From Candidatus Aquicultor sp. (lineage in GTDB: Bacteria; Actinomycetota; Aquicultoria; Aquicultorales; Aquicultoraceae), in NCBI GenBank assembly GCA_036504445.1, contig DASXVE010000025.1:62001-126000 (forward strand): a DNA stretch of 64,000 nucleotides, in the 5' to 3' direction. Positions 53,013-61,553 of the stretch are shown piece by piece. The first letter of the stretch is position 1. Every line of letters begins with the position of its first letter. Position numbers and translations under genes: made by a program. Below the pieces are notes generated by a model. The model ran no database searches and had not been told where the DNA came from. It saw only the letters and a list, made by a program, of their open reading frames with translations.

Positions 53013-53037
53013 TTACCCGCCGAATTGGTGATTAAAC
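53013..53037 (-). promoter_or_regulatory. Sigma-B-type promoter of the RimK-like gene
   Basis: Minus strand GTTTAA, 13 bp, GGGTAA, 47 bases before the start codon. Confidence 0.75.
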
Positions 53038-53084
53038 GTGTCGTGAAGGTATGGGTAAGAGAATATGGGTACAGGATACGTACT

Positions 53085-53828
53085 ATGCAGGATATGTGTG
53101 CTCCGGCCAAGCTTTTTATCGGCACGGCGGGATGGAGCTATAAACATTGGAAAGAGGTCTTCTATTCTCCGGACTTGCCGCAAACACAGTGGCTTGCGTT
53201 TTACGCACGTCACTATTCAACGGTGGAGATCAATAACTCGTTTTACCGTTTGCCGACACGAGAAACATTTGCGAGGTGGTACGAGGAAACACCGCCGGAA
53301 TTTGTTTTTTCGGTAAAAGCAAGCCGCTATATCACGCACGTAAAGAAGCTAACCGGTATAGAAGACGCCTGGCACAAGTTTATTGAGAACGCGCAAGGCT
53401 TGCAAGAGAAACTCGGCCCGATCCTGTTTCAGTTCCCCGCCAATTTACATATCAACAGCATGAAGCTTCATGGTTTTTTAGAGATGCTACCGGGGGACAG
53501 GCGCTATGCCTTCGAGTTTCGCCACCCGTCGTGGTTTACCGGTGAGATTTATGCCCTACTGGAGGAGACAGGCGCCGCACTCGTCATTGCCGATTCGCCC
53601 AACTGGCCTGAAGTAATAAAGATAACGGCGCCGTTTACCTTTATTCGGATGCATGGCGGCAAAGCGCTGTATGGCTCAAACTATACGCTCGATGAATTGA
53701 GGATGTGGGCAGAAAAAATCGCCGGCTTTTTAGACCGGCGATTAGATGTTTACGTCTATTTTAATAATGATGCCTTCGGCTATGCCACTATCAACGCGAC
53801 TCAACTCACAGAGTTTCTTACACGCTAA
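53085..53828 (+). CDS. DUF72 (YecE-like) protein
   Basis: 247 residues with the TIM-barrel-like DUF72 motifs: FIGTAGWSYKHWKEVFYSP, YSTVEINNSFYRLP, FSVKASRYITHVKKL, FEFRHPSWF, IRMHGG and YVYFNNDAFGYA. Function is not established for the family. Start ATG 53085 (or 53094). Its stop overlaps the convergent TPR gene by four bases. Confidence 0.9.
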   Translation: MQDMCAPAKLFIGTAGWSYKHWKEVFYSPDLPQTQWLAFYARHYSTVEINNSFYRLPTRETFARWYEETPPEFVFSVKASRYITHVKKLTGIEDAWHKFIENAQGLQEKLGPILFQFPANLHINSMKLHGFLEMLPGDRRYAFEFRHPSWFTGEIYALLEETGAALVIADSPNWPEVIKITAPFTFIRMHGGKALYGSNYTLDELRMWAEKIAGFLDRRLDVYVYFNNDAFGYATINATQLTEFLTR

Positions 53829-54463
53829 GGTTTTGTCGTGCTCGGTACCACCGGGGCATTTAGATCAATACTGGGTGCTACCGCACTATTTGCCGGGGTG
53901 CCTTTTTGCTCTTTCTTAAGAACGTCGATTGCGTTCTTTGCATCAGCTGCCCTTTCACCCGCTTTATCAAGCTTGATGTACTTCTCATATGCTTTGATAG
54001 CCTCGCCGGTCCTACCCTGTGCCGTATAGAAAACACCGAGGTTGTAATAAGCCGGTGCAAACTCAGGGTTTACTTTGGTCGCATCGAGAGCTTGCGCGGT
54101 GGCTGTTTCAATTTGACCAATTGAGAAATATGAGATCGACATGTCGACCTTGGCTTGCACGTTCTTCGGATCGAGCGCGAGCCCCTTCTCATAGGCTGCG
54201 ATGGCTTTGTCTTTCTGATTCGCATCATAATAGGCATTGCCAAGCGATATCCAAGAATCCGCTTTATTCGGGTTCTTTGCGGCCGCCGCCTCAAGCTGAG
54301 TAATTGTTCCCGAGACATTCCCCGTGTTATTGGTCGCCGTATTCGACGAATTCGATCCGAGCGTGTCAAGCAATGACGGGATATAGACTACGATGAAGGC
54401 TAGTGAGACGACGACGGCACCAATCTTTGTTACTATGCCTACCCTTTTTTTGTCTAAGAGCAC
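53825..54463 (-). CDS. Membrane-anchored TPR protein
   Basis: 212 residues. An N-terminal helix (about 12-32) anchors it; then at least three TPR units, e.g. ADSWISLGNAYYDANQKDKAIAAYEKGLALDPKN and APAYYNLGVFYTAQGRTGEAIKAYEKYIKLD. The C-terminus is a Pro/Ser/Ala tail. A protein-interaction scaffold outside the membrane. Starts at GTG 54463; a palindrome lies just upstream. Confidence 0.85.
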   Translation of the reverse strand: MLLDKKRVGIVTKIGAVVVSLAFIVVYIPSLLDTLGSNSSNTATNNTGNVSGTITQLEAAAAKNPNKADSWISLGNAYYDANQKDKAIAAYEKGLALDPKNVQAKVDMSISYFSIGQIETATAQALDATKVNPEFAPAYYNLGVFYTAQGRTGEAIKAYEKYIKLDKAGERAADAKNAIDVLKKEQKGTPANSAVAPSIDLNAPVVPSTTKP

Positions 54464-54487
54464 TTTCTTCTACTCCCTTATCGTTAT

Positions 54488-54539
54488 TTGCGTAATATTT
54501 ACGCAAGTACGGCAGAAATAGTATCCTCCATTTCTGCCG
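54488..54539. promoter_or_regulatory. Two inverted repeats upstream of the TPR gene
   Basis: TTGCGTA...TACGCAA (54488-54506) is a compact operator-like palindrome 25 bases before the TPR start. CGGCAGAAAT/ATTTCTGCCG (54510-54539) is a ten-base stem without a T run, possibly ending the upstream gene. Confidence 0.45.
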
Positions 54540-54651
54540 CCTTTGTTCCAGCATATTTAATAACTTCATTGTCAGTGTACTATACTTAATACAATTGCAA
54601 CACCGCTATATGCAATATTGCATATATTCTGGCCTCATGGCCTTGGTGATC

Positions 54652-55218
54652 TTACTTCTTGCTTGGATCCTTGCCAGCCGGAACTTCAACCGACTGGCTC
54701 TTCGGAACCACACTGCTAGAAGCCGGAACATCGCTGGTTTTACTAGCCCCTGTACCATGACCTGACGCTGTACCCGATGTGACTTTTGTGAACCCGGTTG
54801 CAGCATCAATTTGACCTTGCGACATCGCTGGAGCCGTGGTTCCAGTCGTTCCGCCTGTTGTGCCGACGCCGAGATCCGGATGACCGGATGGTAGCTGACC
54901 GCTATTAACCTGAGCTTCCGTTAATGTTGGTGCTGTAGTAGAGCCACCTGCACCGCTCACACCTGAGGCGGATGATGAAAGACCGCTGGATGGCGGAACT
55001 GTTGTGCCGGGCTGAGGGCCGGCAAAAAGACTATTAACGAAGAAACCGAGCACAAACGCTACAACAGCGATTGCAACAGTCCACATTAAATCTACTTGCT
55101 GGGGCAGCCCCAATCCCTCCGACTTAGTTGTCGCTGGCTTCTTCGTGTTCGTTTTCTTTGGAGCCGGTTTATTACCGGGAGCGTTTTTGGCCTTATCGTT
55201 CGTACTATTATCTGCCAA
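54652..55218 (-). CDS. Membrane-anchored Ser/Thr/Gly-rich protein
   Basis: 188 residues, no known domain. A Lys/Pro/Asn-rich N-terminus is followed by one hydrophobic helix (about 43-66) and a low-complexity outer part with SGQLPSGHPDLGVG, similar to short motifs in secreted TPR or cytochrome-linked proteins. It precedes the TPR gene in the same direction, so the two may work together at the cell surface; that is inference. Confidence 0.7.
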   Translation of the reverse strand: MADNSTNDKAKNAPGNKPAPKKTNTKKPATTKSEGLGLPQQVDLMWTVAIAVVAFVLGFFVNSLFAGPQPGTTVPPSSGLSSSASGVSGAGGSTTAPTLTEAQVNSGQLPSGHPDLGVGTTGGTTGTTAPAMSQGQIDAATGFTKVTSGTASGHGTGASKTSDVPASSSVVPKSQSVEVPAGKDPSKK

Positions 55219-55310
55219 CGCACTAACCTCCCTTCACTAACTATACTTACATAATGTGTGATAGTGAAAAACATCACACGATAAAATAATACCTCTTTAG
55301 CGTGCGCCTA

Positions 55311-56663
55311 TCAACTATCCAGCTTAACTTTCTTCCTGATAGGCTCAGCTTTCTTCAAGATTTCGCCCTCATCAAGGGTTGTGTATACGCCGCCACGGTA
55401 CAATATCTTGCCTGCGACCATCGTAAGAGCGACGTTCTCCTGGTTGGCCGTATACATAAGCGCTGAATATGGATCGCGCGTTGGAATCTGGTGGCTGTGC
55501 GACATATCAACGACCGTAATATCGGCCTGCTTACCTGCATCAAGGGATCCTATCTCACTGTCGCGATTGATCGCCTTCGCGCTGCCTAGCGTTGCCATAT
55601 AGATAAAGTCCTCGGCGGTAAAGCCCGCCGAGTGAGCGTTGCCGCGCTGGAGTAGGAGGCCGATGCGCATCTCGTCAAAGACATCCATGGTATTGTTGCT
55701 GGCCGGGCTGTCGGTACCTATACCGACACGCAAACCCCGGCTTAAAAACGTAGAGAGCGGGGCGATCCCCATGCCAAGCTTTGCGCTGCAACGCGGGCAA
55801 TGCGCGATTGAGATATCATAGCGCTTGAGCACATCGATATCATACTCGTCGACTTGAACGCAATGGACCGCCATCATGTTGCCGCCCTCAAAGACGCCCC
55901 AGTCTTCCAGGTATTTAACCGGGCTCACACCGGTTGGTTGCCACAGGATATCGCTCCAGCCTGCAAGGTCCCAGTATTCGTTTGCAAGCTGCCCGGAACC
56001 ATACTTTACAAAATCGTATTCGGCTTTCGAGCCTGCCAGGTGCGTGCACAGCTGCAGCCCCTGGTTGCGGGCCCACGCAACCGATGCGCGATAGAGCGGC
56101 GGAGACACCGTATAGGGCGAGTGCGGAGCAAACCCGACCGTAAGTTTTGTACCGGCGGTAAGTTCTTGCCACGCGGCGATATCTCGCTCGGTCTGCGACA
56201 TAATTTCCGGCACCTTGGTAGGATCCATCCCGGTAATTTCGTAATAGATAATGCCGCGCAATCCCGCGTCTTTAGCGGCTTTCAGGCTCGATCCGCTCTT
56301 GGTTATATCGGCAATTGTGGTTATGCCGGATTGAATCGATTCGAGTGCGCCGAGGTAAGCGGAGTGCCCCCAATCATCCTTGCTCATGCGCCTGGCTCTC
56401 AAGCTCAGCTGGATTTTCCAATCGGCATATCCCAGATCATCACAGGCGCCACGGAAAACGCTGTACTCTAAGTGTGTGTGTAGATCGATAAAACCCGGTA
56501 AGATAATGGATTTGCCGAAATCGAGTAGTTCCTCTTTTGGATACTTCTTTTTCAGCTTACCTAGTGTGCCGACATCTTTGATTATGGAACCTTCAACTAA
56601 AATCGCACCATCTTCGATCGGGGCCCGGCTTATCGGCAATACCCATTTTGCGGTTAAAAGCAT
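55311..56663 (-). CDS. Amidohydrolase, aminodeoxyfutalosine/S-adenosylhomocysteine deaminase-like
   Basis: 450 residues of the metal-dependent TIM-barrel deaminase family: metal ligands in DLHTHLE (HxH near 62), THLAGSKAEYDF, AVHCVQVD and GTDSPASNN. Candidates are SAH/MTA deaminase or the aminodeoxyfutalosine deaminase of the futalosine menaquinone route. The nearby polyprenyl synthase favours the latter, but mqn genes are not in the window, so this stays an inference. Confidence 0.8.
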   Translation of the reverse strand: MLLTAKWVLPISRAPIEDGAILVEGSIIKDVGTLGKLKKKYPKEELLDFGKSIILPGFIDLHTHLEYSVFRGACDDLGYADWKIQLSLRARRMSKDDWGHSAYLGALESIQSGITTIADITKSGSSLKAAKDAGLRGIIYYEITGMDPTKVPEIMSQTERDIAAWQELTAGTKLTVGFAPHSPYTVSPPLYRASVAWARNQGLQLCTHLAGSKAEYDFVKYGSGQLANEYWDLAGWSDILWQPTGVSPVKYLEDWGVFEGGNMMAVHCVQVDEYDIDVLKRYDISIAHCPRCSAKLGMGIAPLSTFLSRGLRVGIGTDSPASNNTMDVFDEMRIGLLLQRGNAHSAGFTAEDFIYMATLGSAKAINRDSEIGSLDAGKQADITVVDMSHSHQIPTRDPYSALMYTANQENVALTMVAGKILYRGGVYTTLDEGEILKKAEPIRKKVKLDS

Positions 56664-56730
56664 GTTTCACCTCTATGTTACGTTACGTCCGTAATTATGT
56701 TTTTAACAAACTTGCGAGTTCATTACTCTT

Positions 56731-57693
56731 CTAATGATAGCGAGCAACAACGAACTCGCCGATACCGGTAAACACGGCAACGGCTTCCTTATTTGAAAGC
56801 GCGTTCAGCGATTCAAGCGCCGTATCCACATAGGCGCGTGCGGTTGCTTTTGTACGCACGATCGCACCGCACCCCACAATCATGTCGATCGCCGACCTTA
56901 CCTGCTCATCGGTGGGTTCCTTCATCGCCACCACCCTGGCAAGCTCGCTATCACGACCGAGTGCATCGAGCGCGTAGAGTACCGGCACGGTCACCGTGCC
57001 GTCGCGCACGTCGACACCGACCGCTTTACCGGTCGACCCGCCGACAATATCGAGCACGTCATCGTATATCTGAAACGCTATCCCTAAATTTTCGCCGTAG
57101 TTGGTTAGTGCTGCCACCTCTACCTCGGGCGCACCGGCCAGATATGATCCAACCTCACAACACGCGCAAAACAGTGCGGCGGTTTTGCGCTTTGCTTTCT
57201 GAATATACATATCCATAGTCTGCTCGGCGACGTGCGCCGTAATAATCTGGTCGAGCTCACCCAAGCTTAAATCGAGCGCGGCTTTAACCATAATCTCAAC
57301 CGCTCGCATATCGACCCTCGAGAGCATGTCAAAAGCAGTCGCGAACAGGTAATCACCGGCGGCGATTGCGACCGTCTCGCCCCAGACGGCGTTTACTGTC
57401 GGCACACCGCGCCGGGTACCGGCATCATCAAGCACATCATCGTGTATGAGCGAAGCCATATGGATAAGCTCCGATGCGACCGCAGCGGGCATAAGCGCCG
57501 GTACATTATAGTTGCCGACCATCCCGGCCATAAGAACCAGCGCCGGACGAAGCCGCTTGCCTCCCGCTTTAAGTGTCGAGAGACACGCTTCCGCCAGCAC
57601 CGGGTTGTCGGATGATGCCGCTTTTATTAGTTCCTTTTCCGCCTGTGCTAAATCCAAAAGAATACGCTGCGGAATCGGGTAGGATTTATTCAT
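56731..57693 (-). CDS. Polyprenyl diphosphate synthase
   Basis: 320 residues; trans-isoprenyl chain elongation, probably for menaquinone. The first Asp-rich motif is in HMASLIHDDVLDDAGTRRG and the second in AFQIYDDVLDIVGG, with AGGKRLRPALVLM near the N-terminus and GDYLFATAFDML. All catalytic motifs are intact. A degenerate paralogue precedes it in the same direction, 120 bases away. Confidence 0.92.
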   Translation of the reverse strand: MNKSYPIPQRILLDLAQAEKELIKAASSDNPVLAEACLSTLKAGGKRLRPALVLMAGMVGNYNVPALMPAAVASELIHMASLIHDDVLDDAGTRRGVPTVNAVWGETVAIAAGDYLFATAFDMLSRVDMRAVEIMVKAALDLSLGELDQIITAHVAEQTMDMYIQKAKRKTAALFCACCEVGSYLAGAPEVEVAALTNYGENLGIAFQIYDDVLDIVGGSTGKAVGVDVRDGTVTVPVLYALDALGRDSELARVVAMKEPTDEQVRSAIDMIVGCGAIVRTKATARAYVDTALESLNALSNKEAVAVFTGIGEFVVARYH

Positions 57694-57813
57694 CGTATTT
57701 ACACCAAACTCACTTGCCCTGCCAGCCGTTGCTGCTGGGGGTCGGATTGATGGATAACGTTAAATAGTATACTTGAAATGCCGTTTTGCTGTCCACTACG
57801 ACCGCAAGACAGT

Positions 57814-58506
57814 CTACAAATAGCGGGGTGCCGCCAGGAGATCACCGAGAAGCCCTGCCTGAAACGCGGGAAGAGCCTGCGCCGCATCAAGGGCGCGGTC
57901 CTTAAGCGAGCGAGCCTGCTCGGCTTTTGCGCCGGCATCCGATACCTCATCATACTGTAGATGGTAGAGCTCACAACACGATACGGCAGCGGCATGCAGA
58001 GTGTCCGCAACCGCAGATTCGCACTCGCCGAGCCGAACGCCGAGCCGAACGGCTGTTTCAAATATGCTCGCTCCACGATACGACTTGCTCGCATCGGGCA
58101 TTGTCTCACCCTTTGTGATATCGGCGATCGCTTGCACCATGTATGAAATGGCGGACTCGACATTGGTTGTCGCCGCCAGCTTGATCGCGTATGCGTAGTA
58201 GTAATCGGCGGTCACGAGGTTAAGATTTCTATCATCGCACGTGCGGGGGCCCCAGTAGTGGATCTCGGCTGCCAGGCGCAGCAATTCGAGACCAACCGCG
58301 ACCGGTCTTAGTTGATCGGGGCGATACGTGCCCAGGCTTGCCGTAATAAAAAGAAGCCGGGCCAGCGGCACGGTTTCGATGAGCCGCTCCTGCTCGGCGA
58401 GCAGGCTATGCCCGGAAAACGCGCTTGCAATAAGCTGCTCCCTTACTATCTCAATATCTTGATCGATGGCAGCTGCCTGCGCAGCATTATAATTAAAATC
58501 TGTCAT
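57814..58506 (-). CDS. Degenerate polyprenyl synthase-like protein
   Basis: 230 residues. The middle (LRLAAEIHYWGPRTCDDRNLNLVTADYYYAYAIKLAA...AIADITKGE) aligns by eye with the neighbouring synthase (MASLIHDD...GDYLFATAFDML...ALDLSLGE), but both Asp-rich metal motifs are lost. It is therefore not a catalyst alone. It could be the small regulatory subunit of a heteromeric long-chain prenyl synthase, as in two-component hexa/heptaprenyl synthases. Reading frame and codon use are healthy, so not a pseudogene. Confidence 0.7.
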   Translation of the reverse strand: MTDFNYNAAQAAAIDQDIEIVREQLIASAFSGHSLLAEQERLIETVPLARLLFITASLGTYRPDQLRPVAVGLELLRLAAEIHYWGPRTCDDRNLNLVTADYYYAYAIKLAATTNVESAISYMVQAIADITKGETMPDASKSYRGASIFETAVRLGVRLGECESAVADTLHAAAVSCCELYHLQYDEVSDAGAKAEQARSLKDRALDAAQALPAFQAGLLGDLLAAPRYL

Positions 58507-58606
58507 TTAAATAGAATACTAGAAACGGTAATGAGAATACTAGGAATAAATATTCCGCAGTTCCGGATATTATAAGGCTGTGCCTTAAGCGTTGCGTATT
58601 ATGGTA

Positions 58607-59239
58607 TTACGATTTTTGCAAATAGTACGAGAGTATTTGCAGCTCGACTGATAGATCAACTTGACGCACGACAACATCTTCCGGGACTTCGATGGTAATA
58701 GGTGCGAAATTAATAATTGCCTTGATACCTGACGCTACCATTTTATCGGCAACCCCCTGTGCGGCCGGGGCTTGCGTAGCAATAACCCCGATATCTATTC
58801 CAGCCGGTGTGTCCTGCACGGCCTCTTCAAGTTCATTTATGTGACGGATCATTATGCCGTCGACCGTTCTGCCGATTTTCGCCGGGTCCGAATCAAAAGC
58901 GCCGATAATCTTAAACCCCCGTTGTGAGAACCCCTGGTAGCCGACGAGCGCGCCCCCAAGACGACCCAGACCCGCTATAACAACCTTGCGGTCACGTAGC
59001 AAGCCCAACCACTTAGATATCTCATTAATTAGTTGGTCTACTTCATATCCGACACCGCGCGTGCCGAACTCCCCGAGATACGAGAGATCTTTACGCAATT
59101 GCGCAGCATTGGTTCCCGCAAGTTGCGCGAGCCCTTCCGATGAGATAATCTGCTCGCCTTTATTGGCCATTAATACAAGCGAACGCAGGTATACAGGTAG
59201 CCGGGCTATGGTGGTTTGTGGTAACGTTGTTTTCTTCAA
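58607..59239 (-). CDS. rex: Redox-sensing transcriptional repressor Rex
   Basis: 210 residues. N-terminal winged helix (TIARLPVYLRSLVLMANKGEQIISSEGLAQLAGTNAAQLRKDLSYLGEFGTRGVGY) and a C-terminal Rossmann domain with AGLGRLGGALVGYQGF and FDSDPAKIG. It represses fermentation and respiration genes when NADH is low. No clear Rex box was found within the window. Confidence 0.95.
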   Translation of the reverse strand: MKKTTLPQTTIARLPVYLRSLVLMANKGEQIISSEGLAQLAGTNAAQLRKDLSYLGEFGTRGVGYEVDQLINEISKWLGLLRDRKVVIAGLGRLGGALVGYQGFSQRGFKIIGAFDSDPAKIGRTVDGIMIRHINELEEAVQDTPAGIDIGVIATQAPAAQGVADKMVASGIKAIINFAPITIEVPEDVVVRQVDLSVELQILSYYLQKS

Positions 59240-59378
59240 GATTGCTCCTGCCTAGATATCTCATAGTTATCATTACGAGACTTTGTGAGTTTGAGAACTG
59301 GTCTGATTGTAACCCAATTCACATAGTTTTGTCTACCGATAAAGGCTTTTGGCTTATACGTGTTGCCAGCCGAGCGCT

Positions 59379-61418
59379 TTACTGTTTTTTGGCCAAGTTA
59401 TCCAGGGCGGTTTTGGCCTGAGTATTGCTTGGGTCCACAGTAACCAGCAGTTGGTAATACCGGCGTGCTTCAGCCGTGTTTCCCAACCCTTCGTATGTCT
59501 TCCCCATGAGCGCAAGCGCCGTTTTGTCTTGCGGGTTAATATCAAGAACAAACCTAAGCAATGGAAATGCACTCTGATACGATCGCTGATAGACATAAAT
59601 ATTGCCAAGCAGCAACCTGGCGGAGTATCCATTCGGCCTAATCTCGAGCCCTTTCTTGCCCCAACTAATCGCATCTTCAACAACGGGATCGACAGGGCTT
59701 CTTGCCATTTTTGCCTCGGCTCCGGCAAGGAAGATGTAGTGGTCGCTCTCACCGGGCTCATATTCGACCGCGCTCTTGTATATCTGAACTGCGCGATTGA
59801 TCAAACTAGCATCTTGCTGCCCCATACCGAGCCGTTCAAGCGTCATACCGTAGCTTTCATAATAGCGGCCGTTTTTGTAAAGGCCGATCGCTTTTTCATA
59901 ATTGGCGAAAGCCGCATCATAAGCACCCTGATTGCCGAGTGTAATAGCTGTCGCATAGCTATTGTCGGCAACATACATAGTGAGCGCAAAGTAGGCTGAG
60001 GCGGCAGCGATAACAACAAAGACACCCGTCGCCGTTCTGAGGGCAAGTATCTGCGGTTCCAGTTCAATTGTAGCTGTTCTGACGAGCGGTGTAACCGCTA
60101 AAATCGCTGCAATGATGAGCCACCACACGCCCGTGCTTCCCGACACGCTCACGCCAAAGAGCAGGTGCACAAAATAGCCGACGGCCGCCGTAATATATGC
60201 CGTATACGTCAGCCTGTCATCGCCCTCAAGCTTCCTTATATACCGGATGCCGACACCAACGACGATGAAGAAGAAAATGAAGAATGTGGCCGCCCCTGGA
60301 ATACCGAGGCCAGCGGTAAGCTGAATTACATAGTTATGAGCATTATCGGCGACGGTTTGTCCGCCCCCGATTTTCGTGTATTGATACGTCTCATAGCGCT
60401 CGGAACCAAGCCGATAGGTATCCGGTCCCCAACCAAAGATGGGTTTGTTCTCAATCATATGCAAACCGGCCTTCCAGATCTCTATACGCGTGCCCGCGCT
60501 ACCTTCGGTGATCTGAGTAGTCGATTTCAAGCGTTCAACCAGGTTTAATACAGTATGACCCGTGCTTGCCGAATACACGCCAATCACGATAAAGGTACAT
60601 AGAAATGCAACGCCAATAAAGATGAGTTTCCGTGGTTTGGTGATAATCGCCCGCCAGGCAAGAACAGCAAAGAGAACCAGCGTAACCGCACTGCCGACCC
60701 AGCCGCTTCTGGTAAACGCGGTGAGTAAGCATACAAGCGCTAGAAACAGGCTGGTACCCATCAGCGCATTTTCTTTTGCATCACGTGCTTTTAAGAACTC
60801 CGCGACGGCAAACGGCACAAGAATAACAAGAAATCCTGCAAGCAGATCGGGGTTGCCAAAGGTCGAAAAACTCCTGCGCTCTTCAAACGGCAGCGTCGCC
60901 CACGGCAGCGGATCGAGCCCAACGTACTGCATAATGCCGTAGAGCGATACGAAAGCACCGGCAAGGGTGATGGTTTTGCTTAACAGCGAAAGCCGCTTAA
61001 AATCGGTAAACGTCTGTAAAACCAAGAAGTAGAGAACGCCGTAGTTTAGAAATGTAAGCAGCCCTTCATAGCGTTTGAACTTGCCGTGAATTGCCGTTGG
61101 CAGATGAACCGATGTGATAGTTGAGATTAAGACCAGCGCAAGAAACCCTAAGACGGCAAAATCGAGTTTACTCCAGCGTATCTCCTGCTTTTTTGAATAA
61201 AACATCTTGGCAGCCCAGCACAAGAGCGTCACCAACGTCAAAATTCGCAGCGCCAGGATCTTTGCGATATCGAATTGGTCGAACGTAATTCTTGATATCA
61301 CGACCGGCAACGCTATCGCGATGGCCATGATTCCGTACATAACCCAGGTATCGAGCTGTGCTGCATTGGATTGCTGTTGCTTTGCCGCCGGCTGCTTGTG
61401 CTGTTGCTTTTTGCCCAT
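59379..61418 (-). CDS. O-antigen ligase/polymerase fused to TPR repeats
   Basis: 679 residues. About ten or more hydrophobic helices (residues 25-460) include the ligase-family segment FNYGVLYFLVLQTF and the large-loop motif PIFGWGPDTYRLGSERYE. The C-terminal 190 residues form TPR units (SYATAITLGNQGAYDAAFANYEKAIGLY, ISWGKKGLEIRPNGYSARLLLGNIYVYQ, KTALALMGKTYEGLGNTAEARRYYQLL). Lys/Gln-rich N-terminus. It should polymerise or ligate surface glycans together with the two genes to its right. Confidence 0.88.
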   Translation of the reverse strand: MGKKQQHKQPAAKQQQSNAAQLDTWVMYGIMAIAIALPVVISRITFDQFDIAKILALRILTLVTLLCWAAKMFYSKKQEIRWSKLDFAVLGFLALVLISTITSVHLPTAIHGKFKRYEGLLTFLNYGVLYFLVLQTFTDFKRLSLLSKTITLAGAFVSLYGIMQYVGLDPLPWATLPFEERRSFSTFGNPDLLAGFLVILVPFAVAEFLKARDAKENALMGTSLFLALVCLLTAFTRSGWVGSAVTLVLFAVLAWRAIITKPRKLIFIGVAFLCTFIVIGVYSASTGHTVLNLVERLKSTTQITEGSAGTRIEIWKAGLHMIENKPIFGWGPDTYRLGSERYETYQYTKIGGGQTVADNAHNYVIQLTAGLGIPGAATFFIFFFIVVGVGIRYIRKLEGDDRLTYTAYITAAVGYFVHLLFGVSVSGSTGVWWLIIAAILAVTPLVRTATIELEPQILALRTATGVFVVIAAASAYFALTMYVADNSYATAITLGNQGAYDAAFANYEKAIGLYKNGRYYESYGMTLERLGMGQQDASLINRAVQIYKSAVEYEPGESDHYIFLAGAEAKMARSPVDPVVEDAISWGKKGLEIRPNGYSARLLLGNIYVYQRSYQSAFPLLRFVLDINPQDKTALALMGKTYEGLGNTAEARRYYQLLVTVDPSNTQAKTALDNLAKKQ

Positions 61419-61553
61419 AACCGCTTCGAGACTCCTATCTTTGATACTTACTCATTAATGTAATAAAAATACCATTAAGCACTTACTAAATCTATGCATT
61501 TTTATGTAAGGACATGTACTTTGCCTTGTTGCTGTGTAGCAGGTTTCTGCCGT

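Noticed and set aside
59240-59378. Rex operator upstream of rex
   Set aside because: A TTGTGA half-site-like word occurs, but no matching TCACAA at the right distance.
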